Numbered from the stretch's first letter, positions 7,680 through 17,009 are shown. The stretch: DNA of 64,000 nt from Pseudobdellovibrionaceae bacterium (GCA_016785955.1 JAEUWH010000056.1:1-64000), one strand, 5' to 3'. Program-made: numbers and translations. The notes: generated by a model not told the origin, from the sequence alone.

Positions 7680-9812
7680 CTAGCCGATATCCGCGTTTTT
7701 CTTTTCTAGAAGATGTTGTTTTATAAAAATATTCTCTGATTTTTCCAAGCCGGGATCTTTGTTCACCACATCCGCCGCGTATTTCCGTGCTTCAAAAAGT
7801 ATATCTTGATCTTTAATCAAGTCGGCTATTTTAAAACTCACTAGCCCTGATTGCTTAGTTCCTAAAAACTCACCCGGTCCACGAATTTTTAAATCAAATT
7901 CTGCAATCTCGAAACCATCCGTGCTTTTTTCCATAAAACTAACACGCTCGCGGGACTCTTCATTAACCGCATACCCCATAATCAAAATGCAAAAACTTTT
8001 ATGTTCCCCTCGTCCCACTCGACCGCGCAGCTGGTGAAGTTGGGACAATCCAAATCTCTCGGCGTGTTCGATCATCATGATATTGGCATTGGGAACATCC
8101 ACACCGACCTCAATGACCGTGGTCGAAACAAGAACATCAAATTTCTTATCCTTGAACGCGACCATGATTTCCTCTTTTTCCACCGGCTTCATTTTTCCAT
8201 GCAGCAAAGCCCAACGCAGATCTGGAAACATTTGCTTGAGTCGATCAAATTCTTCGGTGGCGTTCTTGAGATCAATTTTTTCGCTTTCTTCGACCAAAGG
8301 AAATACGATGTAACCCTGACGGCCTTTCTGAATTTGCTGTTTTAAAAAATCCAAAGCAGGTCCCTGCTTATTTTGAAAGATCGCGCGTGTTTGTATCGGC
8401 ATTCGACCGGGCGGTAATTCTTTGATTACTGTTACATCTAAATCTCCGAACACGGTCATAGACAACGTGCGAGGTATGGGTGTTGCCGTCATGACCAAAA
8501 AATGGGGTGACGGGCCTTTGGCTTTCAGTTTTGCCCGCTGATTCACGCCGAATCGATGTTGCTCATCGATCACGACTAAACTCAAATTTTTAAAGACGAC
8601 ATCATCTTCAAGCACCGCGTGGGTACCTATGAGTAAATCGACCTGGCCCGCAGCTAGGTTTTCAAATAATTCGCGACGCTCGCTGAGCTTGGTTTTGCCC
8701 GTAAGGAGCGCGATCGAAATACCATGACCCGACAGATAATTAATGGCATTTTTATAATGTTGATCGGCTAAAATTTCTGTCGGCACCATGATGCAACTTT
8801 GATACGAGTTTTCTTTCATCATGACGGCCGCTAAAAAAGCCACCAAGGTCTTTCCACACCCCACATCACCCTGGATCAATCGGTGCATCGGATGACCGGA
8901 TAAAAAATCATTTTCAATATCCACGACGGCATTCAATTGGCCCCGGGTTAACTGAAAAGGCAAACTTGCAATCACGTGTGCTTTTAATTTTCCATCGGAT
9001 TGATAGATCGGCGAATTCTCTTTTTGCAAACGCAACTTCTTAGAGTATAAAAATGCCTCTAACAAAAAAAACTCTTCAAAAATTAAACGCTGGTGAGACG
9101 GACTGCGCGATTCGACATACTCCGTATACTTGTCCTTGGCTGGATAATGAATCGCCTGAATGGCGTCAAAGTAACCGATCAAGCCGGCTTTCTCGCGCAC
9201 GGAAACAGGAAGCGTATCAAATTTCAAATTTTCTGGATTCTTCATCAGCAGACTCAACGCAAAGCGGATTAACTTTTGCCACTTGAAACTGCTGATACCT
9301 TCCATCTCGACATACACCGGAATGACTTCATCTTGCAGTTCTTCTTCGGGATCTATATCTCTGAGGTCGGGATGATGGAATTCTAAACGCCCGCGATAAT
9401 CAATCACTTTACCGACCACGCGAATATCTTGGAACGGTTTAAACCGTTCGAAATACCCTTTATAAGGAACACGAAAAAACTTACAGTGAATGACACCCGA
9501 GGAATCTTGCAAGGTGATATCATAAATTCGTCGATGTGTGCGACCCAGGGGAATACTTTGCACCTTAATCAATTGCGCCTTCATACTGACTAATTGATCT
9601 AATTTTAAATCACGAATTTTTATTCCGCTACGGCGGTCTTCGTAGGTGCGAGGAAAAACTTCAATCAAATCCCTAACCGTCTTCACCCCATGTTTTGCCA
9701 GGGCCTCACCTAATGTTGGCCCAACGCCCTTTACGTACTGGACCGGAGTCTTAAGCTCTAAGAGCGGGGTTTTGTTCTTGTTAAACGGTGGTTTGGGCCG
9801 AGTGGAATTCAT
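7680..9812 (-). CDS. recG: ATP-dependent DNA helicase RecG
   Basis: 710 aa, the normal length for RecG, a superfamily 2 helicase that remodels stalled forks and branched recombination intermediates. N-terminal wedge/OB region with VQYVKGVGPTLGEALAKHG and later HCKFFRVPYKGYF; Walker A GDVGCGKT with Lys321; DEQHRFGVNQRAKL (motif II); TATPIPRTLSMTVFGD (motif III); VIEVGVDVPNANIMMIEHAE and RFGLSQLHQLRGRVGRGEH (motifs V/VI). All motifs look intact. It stands alone on the minus strand, convergent with the RoxA-like gene and divergent from the HD-GYP gene. Confidence 0.97.
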   Translation of the reverse strand: MNSTRPKPPFNKNKTPLLELKTPVQYVKGVGPTLGEALAKHGVKTVRDLIEVFPRTYEDRRSGIKIRDLKLDQLVSMKAQLIKVQSIPLGRTHRRIYDITLQDSSGVIHCKFFRVPYKGYFERFKPFQDIRVVGKVIDYRGRLEFHHPDLRDIDPEEELQDEVIPVYVEMEGISSFKWQKLIRFALSLLMKNPENLKFDTLPVSVREKAGLIGYFDAIQAIHYPAKDKYTEYVESRSPSHQRLIFEEFFLLEAFLYSKKLRLQKENSPIYQSDGKLKAHVIASLPFQLTRGQLNAVVDIENDFLSGHPMHRLIQGDVGCGKTLVAFLAAVMMKENSYQSCIMVPTEILADQHYKNAINYLSGHGISIALLTGKTKLSERRELFENLAAGQVDLLIGTHAVLEDDVVFKNLSLVVIDEQHRFGVNQRAKLKAKGPSPHFLVMTATPIPRTLSMTVFGDLDVTVIKELPPGRMPIQTRAIFQNKQGPALDFLKQQIQKGRQGYIVFPLVEESEKIDLKNATEEFDRLKQMFPDLRWALLHGKMKPVEKEEIMVAFKDKKFDVLVSTTVIEVGVDVPNANIMMIEHAERFGLSQLHQLRGRVGRGEHKSFCILIMGYAVNEESRERVSFMEKSTDGFEIAEFDLKIRGPGEFLGTKQSGLVSFKIADLIKDQDILFEARKYAADVVNKDPGLEKSENIFIKQHLLEKKNADIG

Positions 9813-9885
9813 TATAAAAATTATTTTAAAGGAACTCTGGTCCTTTGTCTCTAGTTTTTAAAAATCAATAATGCTTAAATAGGAT

Positions 9886-10836
9886 ATGGATATCAATCAA
9901 TTTTTTCGCATTCGTTTAAGTACACTCAGACCCGAAAAGATCACGTCATTTGACATCTATGTATTTATCGATGGCCGCATGGTTTTGTACCGAAAAGCCG
10001 GCGAAGCTTTGCAATTGGAAAAAATCGAAACCCTGCACGCCAAAGACACCGGAAATTCATTTTTCGTAAAAATTTCTGATCGGGACACCTATCGCACTTG
10101 GGTAAAAGAAGAAATTAATTCTGCGAGTCTTGAAAATAAACAGAAGGCTCTTATTTTGCGCGAGTCCTCGATTGCCATCATGGAAGATCTTTTTGAAAAC
10201 CCGGATGTTAATAAAGCACTTGATGAGTCTAAACCCATTATTACGGATTTTATTAATTTCATGGATCAAGCACCCGAAAGCGTAGGTTACTTGCTAAGCC
10301 TTTCTGGCCATGACTTTTACACCTACAATCATTCCCTTGATGTCAGCATTTACTCGTTGGGATTAGGTAAAGTGCTAGGCTTTAACGCTAAAGAATTAGA
10401 AGAGCTAGGTGTCGGTTGCCTATTTCACGACATCGGCAAACGAAATGTGGCGCTCGAAATTCTTTGCAAAAAAGGTCCTCTGGATGATGCCGAGTGGGAA
10501 CAAATGAAACGTCATCCCCAGTATGGACTTATCATCTTGAATCAAAACCCAAATATCTCGGATGGCGTGAAAGCCGCGTGCTTTGAACACCATGAATCGT
10601 GGGCAGGAAATGGATACCCACAACAAATCACCGGCCCCGAGATTCATCCGTTCGCTCGTATTGTGGCCATCTGTGACACCTATGATGCAATGACAACCCA
10701 GCGGTCTTATAATGTGCCGCTCAAGCCTCATGATGCATTGGCGATGATGAGAGACAAACTGGCAGGTCGCTATGACCCTGACATGTTGAAAGCTATGTAT
10801 TCTGTTCTTTTCAAAATACAATCGGCGGCTTCTTGA
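9886..10836 (+). CDS. HD-GYP domain protein, probable cyclic-di-GMP phosphodiesterase
   Basis: 316 aa. The first 130 residues are an unrecognised N-terminal sensor or adaptor region without transmembrane segments, so the protein is probably cytoplasmic. Residues about 135-300 are an HD-GYP domain: H149, the HD pair in LFHDIGK (H181, D182), H210, the HH pair in FEHHES (235-236), GNGYP (241-245) and D264 in ICDTYDAMT. All metal ligands and the GYP motif are present, so c-di-GMP hydrolysis is expected; such proteins are numerous and control predation and motility in Bdellovibrio. AGGA lies only two bases before the ATG, an unusually short spacing. Divergent from recG. Confidence 0.9.
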   Translation: MDINQFFRIRLSTLRPEKITSFDIYVFIDGRMVLYRKAGEALQLEKIETLHAKDTGNSFFVKISDRDTYRTWVKEEINSASLENKQKALILRESSIAIMEDLFENPDVNKALDESKPIITDFINFMDQAPESVGYLLSLSGHDFYTYNHSLDVSIYSLGLGKVLGFNAKELEELGVGCLFHDIGKRNVALEILCKKGPLDDAEWEQMKRHPQYGLIILNQNPNISDGVKAACFEHHESWAGNGYPQQITGPEIHPFARIVAICDTYDAMTTQRSYNVPLKPHDALAMMRDKLAGRYDPDMLKAMYSVLFKIQSAAS

Positions 10837-10849
10837 TCCTGGTGTCCAA

Positions 10850-10894
10850 TCAGCTTAAGACGATAAGCTCCTGACTTGAACCCACGAAGGTGGG
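10850..10894. terminator. Two hairpins between convergent genes
   Basis: TCAGCTTA (10850-10857) pairs with TAAGCTCCTGA (10864-10874) with a two-base bulge, and CCCAC (10881-10885) with GTGGG (10890-10894). They fill the gap between the HD-GYP gene and the convergent exported-protein gene. Neither has a clear U tract. Confidence 0.3.
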
Positions 10895-10897
10895 ACA

Positions 10898-11599
10898 TTA
10901 CTTAACAAAAAGCTGATGTTCTTGTTCACCGTCTTTAAATGTAGCAGATTGACAGTCATTGGACCATACCGGGTATTCAAAGAATCCCGGAAAATCTGTA
11001 GCAATCAAACGTGTAGGAAGCTCTTTTTTAGTCATGACCGTATGACTATCTAAGGTAAAGATATTTATAAATACCTGACTTTCGCCAGTGTCTAGACTTT
11101 GCACGCCCCAGTATGCTAAAGAACTCCCGCAAAATACTCCACTAGAAATAAATGACCAACCTTCAGGCTCTAGCTTGTCGATATCGCCTGTCTTAAGGTC
11201 AATGACGGAATAGTCTGCTTCGGCGTAGCCAAAAAAATCTGTATCTGGGAATGGTTTCATTTCATGATCAATTTCACAGAACTGCCCGTACAATTTACCA
11301 TTCCATAAATGAAGTTTAGCATAGTAACTTGGTTGAAGATTTCCAATGGTCACGTCCACACAGGCACTTTCATTTTCACCGACAATATCACTGGCGATCA
11401 CAATCGGTTTGCCAATAGTTACCGAATCAAACTCTTTTATTTTCTTGTATAAATCCGCGTAGTCCTTCTGGACAGACGCCACAATTTCTTCTTTAGTCAT
11501 CAAATCGGCGTTTGGATTTGGTGTACGCACAATAAAAAAACCGATCGCACTGATCAGCAGTAAAACTAATATAACACCAATCGCAATTCTTAATTTCAT
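10898..11599 (-). CDS. Membrane-anchored periplasmic protein, function unknown
   Basis: 233 aa. One N-terminal hydrophobic helix (residues 5-24, RIAIGVILVLLLISAIGFFI) anchors or exports the protein; the rest is soluble, rich in Asp, Tyr and Trp, with four Cys (in ACVDV, QFCEID, VFCGSS and NDCQSA) that could form disulfides. The repeated beta-strand-like pattern suggests a beta-propeller fragment or lipocalin-like fold, but I do not recognise the family. Its ATG overlaps the stop of the upstream rhodanese-like gene by four bases, so the two are translationally coupled and probably follow the aldolase gene on one transcript. Confidence 0.75.
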   Translation of the reverse strand: MKLRIAIGVILVLLLISAIGFFIVRTPNPNADLMTKEEIVASVQKDYADLYKKIKEFDSVTIGKPIVIASDIVGENESACVDVTIGNLQPSYYAKLHLWNGKLYGQFCEIDHEMKPFPDTDFFGYAEADYSVIDLKTGDIDKLEPEGWSFISSGVFCGSSLAYWGVQSLDTGESQVFINIFTLDSHTVMTKKELPTRLIATDFPGFFEYPVWSNDCQSATFKDGEQEHQLFVK

Positions 11600-12612
11600 T
11601 TTTTTCTTCGAACCTTTTTACGTCGATTTTGTTTTTCTTTTTCAAAGAAAGCCGAATTAATCTGTTTTTCTAAATTCATCGAATTATCAAGATAGTTATA
11701 ACCACCAGAAAAGTTTCGGGCCTCCGTATAACCCATTTCTCGCAACGCGAACGTCACAGCCCCAGAACGCACACCATGAGTCGAAATCAGAATAATAACA
11801 TCACCCTCTTCGATCCCACGAGATTTTAAGGTCTTCTTCAAATCAAAATTCACAATGCCTTCAGGAGTGTAAAACTGCTCCCACGAAATATTTTCTAGCG
11901 GAAAGTTCTCATCCAAAGATTTCAAACTGACATCTTTGAATTCCTTTTCAGAGCGAACGTCAATAAAATGGATTTTAGAATTTTTAAAACGCCCCACCCT
12001 TAAACCAGCTTTTTCATCTAGCCGAGACAGCGTATAAAACTTAAATTGGTAATTGAATGGATAAATAATTCTTTGAAACTCATCAAATTTGATTTCTGAT
12101 CGCGTATCCACCACCGGCATCCAAAAATCTTTATTTTCGGGCAGCGCTTCATTAAGACCAAAGACCTCGCGCTTAAATAAATCATAGTTGAATGTCTTTA
12201 CATTCGTGACACCCATTTCTTTCAACATCCACGCCACTCGGCCAAATTTCCCTGGCTGAGTTTGATCTTTCTCAAAAACTTTTCCCAGAACGATGACTTC
12301 ACTTTCTGGGCTAATACCCCATAAAGCAAGACGACGAGTGATGTTCAATGGATCATTATCTAAAACACCTTCGGCACTTGGGATATTCATGGAAAAATCT
12401 TTCCATTCAACCAAAATAGAACCAGGAACTTTACTCACATAAAACTCCACGGCGTCCCGGGTATCCAAGATCACCGTGTTTTTATTTAACTTCGTTCGAA
12501 GCTCCTGAATATTCGCCTGCACAGCTTTCTTTTCCGTAACGTGCGTAGGCTTGACCTGGCAAGCATTGAAAATAACAACAGCTAAAATCAGAAAGACACT
12601 TTTAAGTACCAT
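11596..12612 (-). CDS. Lipoprotein with two rhodanese-like domains, catalytic Cys absent
   Basis: From the ATG at 12612 the protein starts MVLKSVFLILAVVIFNAC, a canonical lipoprotein signal with its Cys in a FNAC lipobox; an upstream ATG at 12648 would add 12 residues and overlap the aldolase gene. Two rhodanese modules follow: TVILDTRDAVEFY...KVPGS, and IHFIDVRSEKEF with a C-terminal RNFSGGYNYLDN. In the second, the active loop reads STHGVRSG, so Ser replaces the catalytic Cys of the usual CxxGxR loop; no Cys is seen in the first either. It is therefore probably a binding protein rather than a sulfurtransferase. The C-terminus is very basic (NRRKKVRRKK). Confidence 0.8.
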   Translation of the reverse strand: MVLKSVFLILAVVIFNACQVKPTHVTEKKAVQANIQELRTKLNKNTVILDTRDAVEFYVSKVPGSILVEWKDFSMNIPSAEGVLDNDPLNITRRLALWGISPESEVIVLGKVFEKDQTQPGKFGRVAWMLKEMGVTNVKTFNYDLFKREVFGLNEALPENKDFWMPVVDTRSEIKFDEFQRIIYPFNYQFKFYTLSRLDEKAGLRVGRFKNSKIHFIDVRSEKEFKDVSLKSLDENFPLENISWEQFYTPEGIVNFDLKKTLKSRGIEEGDVIILISTHGVRSGAVTFALREMGYTEARNFSGGYNYLDNSMNLEKQINSAFFEKEKQNRRKKVRRKK

Positions 12613-12622
12613 TCGCAACCAA

Positions 12623-13546
12623 CTATAAATTTTTACCAGCAAATGCATCCATCACTTGGCCAAGCAACTGAATCGCTTCTTTTTTAGGGCGCTGGAATGC
12701 ATTTCGCCCCATGATACTTCCAAAAGCACCACCTTGAGCCAATTGCTTCACTTCTTCTAACAAAGCTTCGGTTCCCTTCGCCTCACCACCAGAGAAAATC
12801 ACAATACGGCGTCCGTTAAAACAACTTTGAACAACATGGCGAGTTCTATCCGCTAATGATGAAATTTTAATGCCCTGAGCTTCGTATACTTTTTTGGCTG
12901 CTTCCTGCTCAAGATGAGCCGTCGGCGGTTTAACTTTGATGATATGAGCACCCATTTGAGCAGCCAAGTGAGCCGCATACGCAACCACATCCATCGCCGT
13001 TTCGCCGTCCTTAGACAACTGCTCGCCGCGAGGGTATGACCAGATCACCACCGCTAACCCTGCTTTTTTAGCTTCCCGAGAGGCTATCGCGATCTCTTCG
13101 TACATATTTTTCCGTTCCGAAGAACCCGGATAAATCGTAAAACCAATACCTGCACAGCCCAATCTTAAAGCATCTTCTACATTGGATGTCAGAGCCGATA
13201 TAGGCGACTTATTCGAGAATAAAGTTTCAGAGTTATTGATTTTCAAAATCAAAGGAATTTCACCTGCGTAATCACGAGCACAGGCCTCTAAGGCGCCTAA
13301 TGGTGCCGCATAAGCATTACAACCAGCTTCGATTGCCAATTCAAAATGAAACGCAGGATCGTAACCGTCTGGATTTTTTGCAAAGCTACGAGCAGGACCA
13401 TGTTCAAAACCTTGATCCACAGGCAGGATCACCATCTTTCCAGTTCCTTTGAGTCGGCCTGTATTCATCATACGCGCCAAATTAGTTAATACACCTGGGT
13501 TGTCAGCTCCATACCAATTTAAAATCTCACGAACTCTTGGGGTCAT
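12623..13546 (-). CDS. fbaB: Class I (DhnA-type) fructose-bisphosphate aldolase
   Basis: 307 aa. Cleaves fructose 1,6-bisphosphate to two triose phosphates in glycolysis and gluconeogenesis through a lysine Schiff base. Seen: MVILPVDQGFEHGP near the N-terminus, the strand HIIKVKPP (Lys204 or Lys206 as the Schiff-base lysine), and the phosphate-binding VIFSGGEAKG and IMGRNAFQRP loops near the C-terminus, all typical of archaeal-type FbaB/DhnA enzymes. The length is normal for the family. GAGGAGAG precedes the ATG. It is the first gene of an apparent three-gene minus-strand operon with two exported proteins of unknown role, which is an odd partnership for a glycolytic enzyme. Confidence 0.95.
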   Translation of the reverse strand: MTPRVREILNWYGADNPGVLTNLARMMNTGRLKGTGKMVILPVDQGFEHGPARSFAKNPDGYDPAFHFELAIEAGCNAYAAPLGALEACARDYAGEIPLILKINNSETLFSNKSPISALTSNVEDALRLGCAGIGFTIYPGSSERKNMYEEIAIASREAKKAGLAVVIWSYPRGEQLSKDGETAMDVVAYAAHLAAQMGAHIIKVKPPTAHLEQEAAKKVYEAQGIKISSLADRTRHVVQSCFNGRRIVIFSGGEAKGTEALLEEVKQLAQGGAFGSIMGRNAFQRPKKEAIQLLGQVMDAFAGKNL

Positions 13547-13646
13547 AAGTCTCTCTCCTCATTATTTTATTGAATGGACGAGAGCCTATTCAGAATATCG
13601 ATTTTAATCAATATTTTAGGCATTTAACACAGCGGATATATTTGCC

Positions 13647-13676
13647 TTGAAATTGGCTTTACGTCGGGTGTATAGA
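13647..13676 (+). promoter_or_regulatory. Putative promoter of the Nfu gene
   Basis: TTGAAA (13647-13652), an 18-base spacer and TATAGA (13671-13676), about 48 bases before the ATG at 13725. This is a partial sigma70-type match in the divergent intergenic region. Confidence 0.35.
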
Positions 13677-13724
13677 CTAAAAATCAGATCAGCAACCACA
13701 TCAATTCAAAGGACTTAGCGAATT

Positions 13725-14297
13725 ATGAATCAAAACTCAGCAACAACTGCGCGCGTTCGATATGAAGCCACACCAAATCCGTCGACTTACAAATTTATTT
13801 TCCCAGAGGACATGGTCATCGAATCACGTGAATTTAGTACGCCCCAAGAAGCTGAAATTTCGCCGTTGGCTGCTAAACTTTTCGGTTTTCCTTGGACATC
13901 CAAAGTATTTATCGGAAAAGATTTCGTATCGATCACCAAACAAGATTGGGTGGACTGGACTGTTCTGGCAGAGCCATTAAATGGTTTAATCCAAGAGCAC
14001 CTAGACAAAGGCGAGAAAGTGCTCCACGATTTTGATCCCACGCTGACACAAAATAATGAACACGACGCCGACCCGATAGTTCGTCAGCTGAAGCAAATTA
14101 TCAAAAATGAAATCCAGCCCATCGTGGCCTTAGACGGAGGCGAAATTGTTTTTCATTCCTACAAAGACAATGTCGTATTCATTCAAATGAAAGGTTCATG
14201 TGCTGGCTGCCCCAGTTCCACAGCCACTTTGAAAGAAGGTATCGAGGTTCGCATAAAAGAGCTGATCCCTGAGGTCAAAGAAGTCGTTGCGATTTAG
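13725..14297 (+). CDS. nfu: Nfu-type Fe-S cluster scaffold/carrier
   Basis: 190 aa with the full two-domain Nfu layout. Residues about 12-105 are an Nfu_N domain (RYEATPNPSTYKFIFPED at the start; PLAAKLFGFPWTSKVFIGKD). Residues about 117-190 are the NifU C-terminal domain with IVALDGGEIVFHSY and the cluster-binding CAGC at C159-C162. Two such proteins share one Fe-S cluster through the CxxC motifs and pass it to apo-proteins in the cytoplasm. The gene stands alone between the divergent aldolase gene and a convergent outer-membrane protein gene. Confidence 0.93.
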   Translation: MNQNSATTARVRYEATPNPSTYKFIFPEDMVIESREFSTPQEAEISPLAAKLFGFPWTSKVFIGKDFVSITKQDWVDWTVLAEPLNGLIQEHLDKGEKVLHDFDPTLTQNNEHDADPIVRQLKQIIKNEIQPIVALDGGEIVFHSYKDNVVFIQMKGSCAGCPSSTATLKEGIEVRIKELIPEVKEVVAI

Positions 14298-14326
14298 CCT
14301 CATGGACTTGCCGAGGCCGTTGGCAC

Positions 14327-14986
14327 TTAGAACAGATAGACTAACTGTGACTCAAGGCCACGGATCGACACAAGCGAATTGATACTTTCGGAGCCGTAAC
14401 TAAAGTCACCTGAAAATTTGGAAAAAGAAAATCCAAATTTAATATTTATTTTTTTATTGGCTTTATATCCGACAAAATACTCCTGGCCAATATAGCTTTG
14501 GAAATTCTTAAGGTTTTGACCTTGCTGATAATAATTGAAAACACCACCCGTAACATAGAGTGATTTCGAGACCGAATACAATGCACTGACCGCCGGTTTA
14601 AGCAAAATAAAATCTGGCAATGAACGATCCGTTTTAGAGTTTTGCAAAACCCCCAGACTTGTTTGCACTCCCAAGCCGGCTTGGGGACAATAAGAATATC
14701 CAATGGCCGCAGACAAACCCAAACTTTCCTGATTTTGGGATTTCAAAATATCGGCATCAAACGTCGGAGAAAACAGGCTATAGGAAACCGAAGCAAAAAA
14801 GCCCTTTTGATTTAAAGTCACGTCAGAAGCCTGCCATAAATCAGCGTCCACTTTTTGAATAGCATCTTCCATACTTTTAAAGGGCGTGGTTGGTGTTTCA
14901 CTCAGGGGCTTGCGCGAGATTTTTGAAAAACCCACAACTGGCAAACATAAAACTAAGATCAAAGCCAACTTAAGACCTGAACTCAT
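14327..14986 (-). CDS. Predicted small outer-membrane beta-barrel protein
   Basis: 219 aa with a signal peptide (MSSGLKLALILVLCLPVVGFS) and a chain of alternating strands ending in aromatic SQLVYLF, the terminal-Phe signature recognised by the BAM machinery. Strand-like segments include GFFASVSYSLF, LGLSAAIGYSY, SLYVTGGVFNYY and KINIKFGFSFSKF, enough for an eight-stranded barrel. No family is recognised. An inverted repeat at 15011-15031 lies between this gene and the upstream nuclease-like gene. Confidence 0.75.
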   Translation of the reverse strand: MSSGLKLALILVLCLPVVGFSKISRKPLSETPTTPFKSMEDAIQKVDADLWQASDVTLNQKGFFASVSYSLFSPTFDADILKSQNQESLGLSAAIGYSYCPQAGLGVQTSLGVLQNSKTDRSLPDFILLKPAVSALYSVSKSLYVTGGVFNYYQQGQNLKNFQSYIGQEYFVGYKANKKINIKFGFSFSKFSGDFSYGSESINSLVSIRGLESQLVYLF

Positions 14987-15010
14987 ATGATACTATGATA
15001 GTTCACTCCA

Positions 15011-15031
15011 GATTACTGTTTAAGAGTAATC
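15011..15031 (-). repeat. Inverted repeat GATTACT/AGTAATC
   Basis: A perfect seven-base stem (15011-15017 with 15025-15031) and seven-base loop between the nuclease-like gene and the outer-membrane barrel gene, both on the minus strand. It could be a weak terminator or a leader hairpin; no U tract follows. Confidence 0.35.
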
Positions 15032-15043
15032 ACTCTGTTTAAA

Positions 15044-16066
15044 TTATTTCTCCACTTTCAACCGAGCATAGAGGGGAAAGTGGTCAGAAGTTCCTTGACC
15101 TTTATCGGGACTAAATCTCTTAGGTTTAGCTCCTTTGCCAACCACATCGACCGAAGATGCCTCTAACGACAGTCCCTTTTTTGAAAAATATAACATATCC
15201 AAAAACGACCACTTCCCCTTGTAGAAATGAGTGCCTTGACACCCCTCGCATCCCGTTCGATGCGCCAGATCCCCGCCATTATTTGACAGATATTTATCCA
15301 GCAGCCTCTCGTAGGCATCCTCTTCACGAGAAATATTGAAGTCACCGCCGACTATCCAGGGATCTGATTCCTTTTTTAATAATTGATTTAGCTGTTCTAG
15401 CGCCTGTATTCGAACGTTGGTTGGACTCGCTTGCGACGGCAAATGAACAGCAAAAACACTGAACGTCTTATCTTTCATAATTCGTAAGGAAACTTTTAAA
15501 ATACCGCGGGTTTTTATTTTTCGGTCATGTTCTGGATCCACAATATCCAGAGGAAACAGGACTTCTGACGACGCACTGGGGAAGCGACTCAGAATCGCAA
15601 CATCAATTCCTCGAGGATCTGGGCCCTCTACCAATGCAATGGTCTTATAACCTGCCGACTTTAGGTAATCATGATTGAGCTGATTCAAAATAGCTCTATT
15701 TTCAACTTCGGCTAAAATCAGAATGTCGGGCCCTTTGCCTTGATCAACAGATAAAATTACGTGCGAGATATTTTTAAGTTTTCGTTGTACGGTTTTACTA
15801 TTCCAATCCAATTGATAGCAATCCTTGCGGAATTTAAAATTTTTAATTTTTTTACATTTGGCTTTATGAACCGGCGAGTTTTTACGATCTCGAGGTAAAT
15901 AAGTTTCGTCGTCCGTATCAGGATCATCTTTGCTATCAAATAAATTTTCTACGTTGTAGGTCATAATACTGATTGCAGTGCGTGACTGCCCATCGAAATA
16001 GACATGCAACAAACAAAAAAATATCAGGTAAAATCTAGTTCCAAAATGGGTCGCAATTAAATTCAT
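15044..16066 (-). CDS. Exported endonuclease/exonuclease/phosphatase-family protein
   Basis: From the ATG at 16066 the protein begins MNLIATHFGTRFYLIFFC, a signal peptide; starting further upstream would add 29 residues before it. The EEP (DNase I-like) fold is clear: MTYNVENLFD (metal and substrate Asn), ILAEVEN (catalytic Glu), FAVHLPS, IVGGDFN (Asp/Asn pair) and the terminal TSDHFPL (Asp-His). All catalytic positions are intact. Exported members hydrolyse nucleic acids or phosphodiesters; in a predator this could serve digestion of prey DNA, which is inference. Its 5' end overlaps the pseudouridine synthase gene by 32 bases, so the two are probably co-transcribed. Confidence 0.85.
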   Translation of the reverse strand: MNLIATHFGTRFYLIFFCLLHVYFDGQSRTAISIMTYNVENLFDSKDDPDTDDETYLPRDRKNSPVHKAKCKKIKNFKFRKDCYQLDWNSKTVQRKLKNISHVILSVDQGKGPDILILAEVENRAILNQLNHDYLKSAGYKTIALVEGPDPRGIDVAILSRFPSASSEVLFPLDIVDPEHDRKIKTRGILKVSLRIMKDKTFSVFAVHLPSQASPTNVRIQALEQLNQLLKKESDPWIVGGDFNISREEDAYERLLDKYLSNNGGDLAHRTGCEGCQGTHFYKGKWSFLDMLYFSKKGLSLEASSVDVVGKGAKPKRFSPDKGQGTSDHFPLYARLKVEK

Positions 16067-17009
16067 ATATCTGTCCTTGCTGATCGATGAAATGCAATCG
16101 ATAGGAATGCAAATGAAAAGTCGTTGAAAGGTTTGGGCCTCCGTACAAAACATCTGATACCAATGGAAATCCTAAGTGCGCCATTTGCGCACGAATTTGA
16201 TGTGTTCGTCCCGTGTGCAATTCAATATCCACAATCGCGACAGGACGATTTTGCCATTGAATGCCTTTCCTATTTTGAACCGTAAGTTCTATGCTCGCGG
16301 CGTCCGTTCGGTCAGGATCAATGATATCAACAACTTTTTTCGGAGTCCCTTGACCAGGCAGCATCCAATGTTGATAAAAACCTTCCTCCGGACCGGTTCC
16401 ATCGACCATAGCTTTATAAAATTTGCGCAGACCTTTCCGCGAAGAGAATAGTCTTTGAAAATAGCCCATAGCCTTTGCGCCCTTGGCATAAATCATAAGT
16501 CCGGTCGTTTCCAAGTCCAGCCGATGGACGCAATAAATTGTTTCCGTTTGCTTCTGTTGAATTATCTTCAGTATATTTTCTGTGCAGTTGTCAAGTGTCG
16601 GATGCACCGGCAAAAATGCCGGCTTATTAACAATTAAAAATTCAGAATTTTCGAAAACAACATGTTCGCCCCATTGAAATAGCCTTGTATCATATCGTTT
16701 AGGCATCAGGTGAATCCGTACAACATTATGTGAATCCAAATCAAATACCGCAGTTTGACGTTTTTGATCCAGGTACACCGAGCCTAATAATATCAAGATT
16801 TTAAGACATTCGTCCCAGCTACCACCCCCTCTAATGGCTCTTACGCCCGCATCAGAAAATTGTTCTTCGATTAAAGGCACCAGATACCTAGACCACAATT
16901 GTGTTACAGAAATTTTATGCTCAGTTCGAACAAATAGATTCGAGTTTAAATACCCGGAAAATTTATATGATACCATTGTTTTATTCACTGCGCCTGATTG
17001 GGAAAACAC
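16035..17009 (-). CDS. RluA-family pseudouridine synthase
   Basis: 324 aa. Isomerises uridine to pseudouridine in rRNA or tRNA. Seen: a weak S4-like region (residues about 20-105), EFLIVNKPAFLPVHPT, the catalytic HRLDLETTGLM with Asp165, the TGRTHQIRAQMAHLGFPLV stretch and DVLYGG, i.e. all RluA motifs. The start is uncertain: a GTG at 17009 or the ATG at 16976, neither with a strong ribosome binding site; either leaves the S4-like part. Which of RluA, RluC or RluD activity it has cannot be told from sequence alone. It overlaps the downstream EEP gene by 32 bases. Confidence 0.9.
   Translation of the reverse strand: MFSQSGAVNKTMVSYKFSGYLNSNLFVRTEHKISVTQLWSRYLVPLIEEQFSDAGVRAIRGGGSWDECLKILILLGSVYLDQKRQTAVFDLDSHNVVRIHLMPKRYDTRLFQWGEHVVFENSEFLIVNKPAFLPVHPTLDNCTENILKIIQQKQTETIYCVHRLDLETTGLMIYAKGAKAMGYFQRLFSSRKGLRKFYKAMVDGTGPEEGFYQHWMLPGQGTPKKVVDIIDPDRTDAASIELTVQNRKGIQWQNRPVAIVDIELHTGRTHQIRAQMAHLGFPLVSDVLYGGPNLSTTFHLHSYRLHFIDQQGQIYEFNCDPFWN

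Noticed and set aside
15157-15345. Paired short frames on both strands inside the nuclease-like gene
   Set aside because: They lie within conserved EEP motifs of the minus-strand gene and have no start signals.
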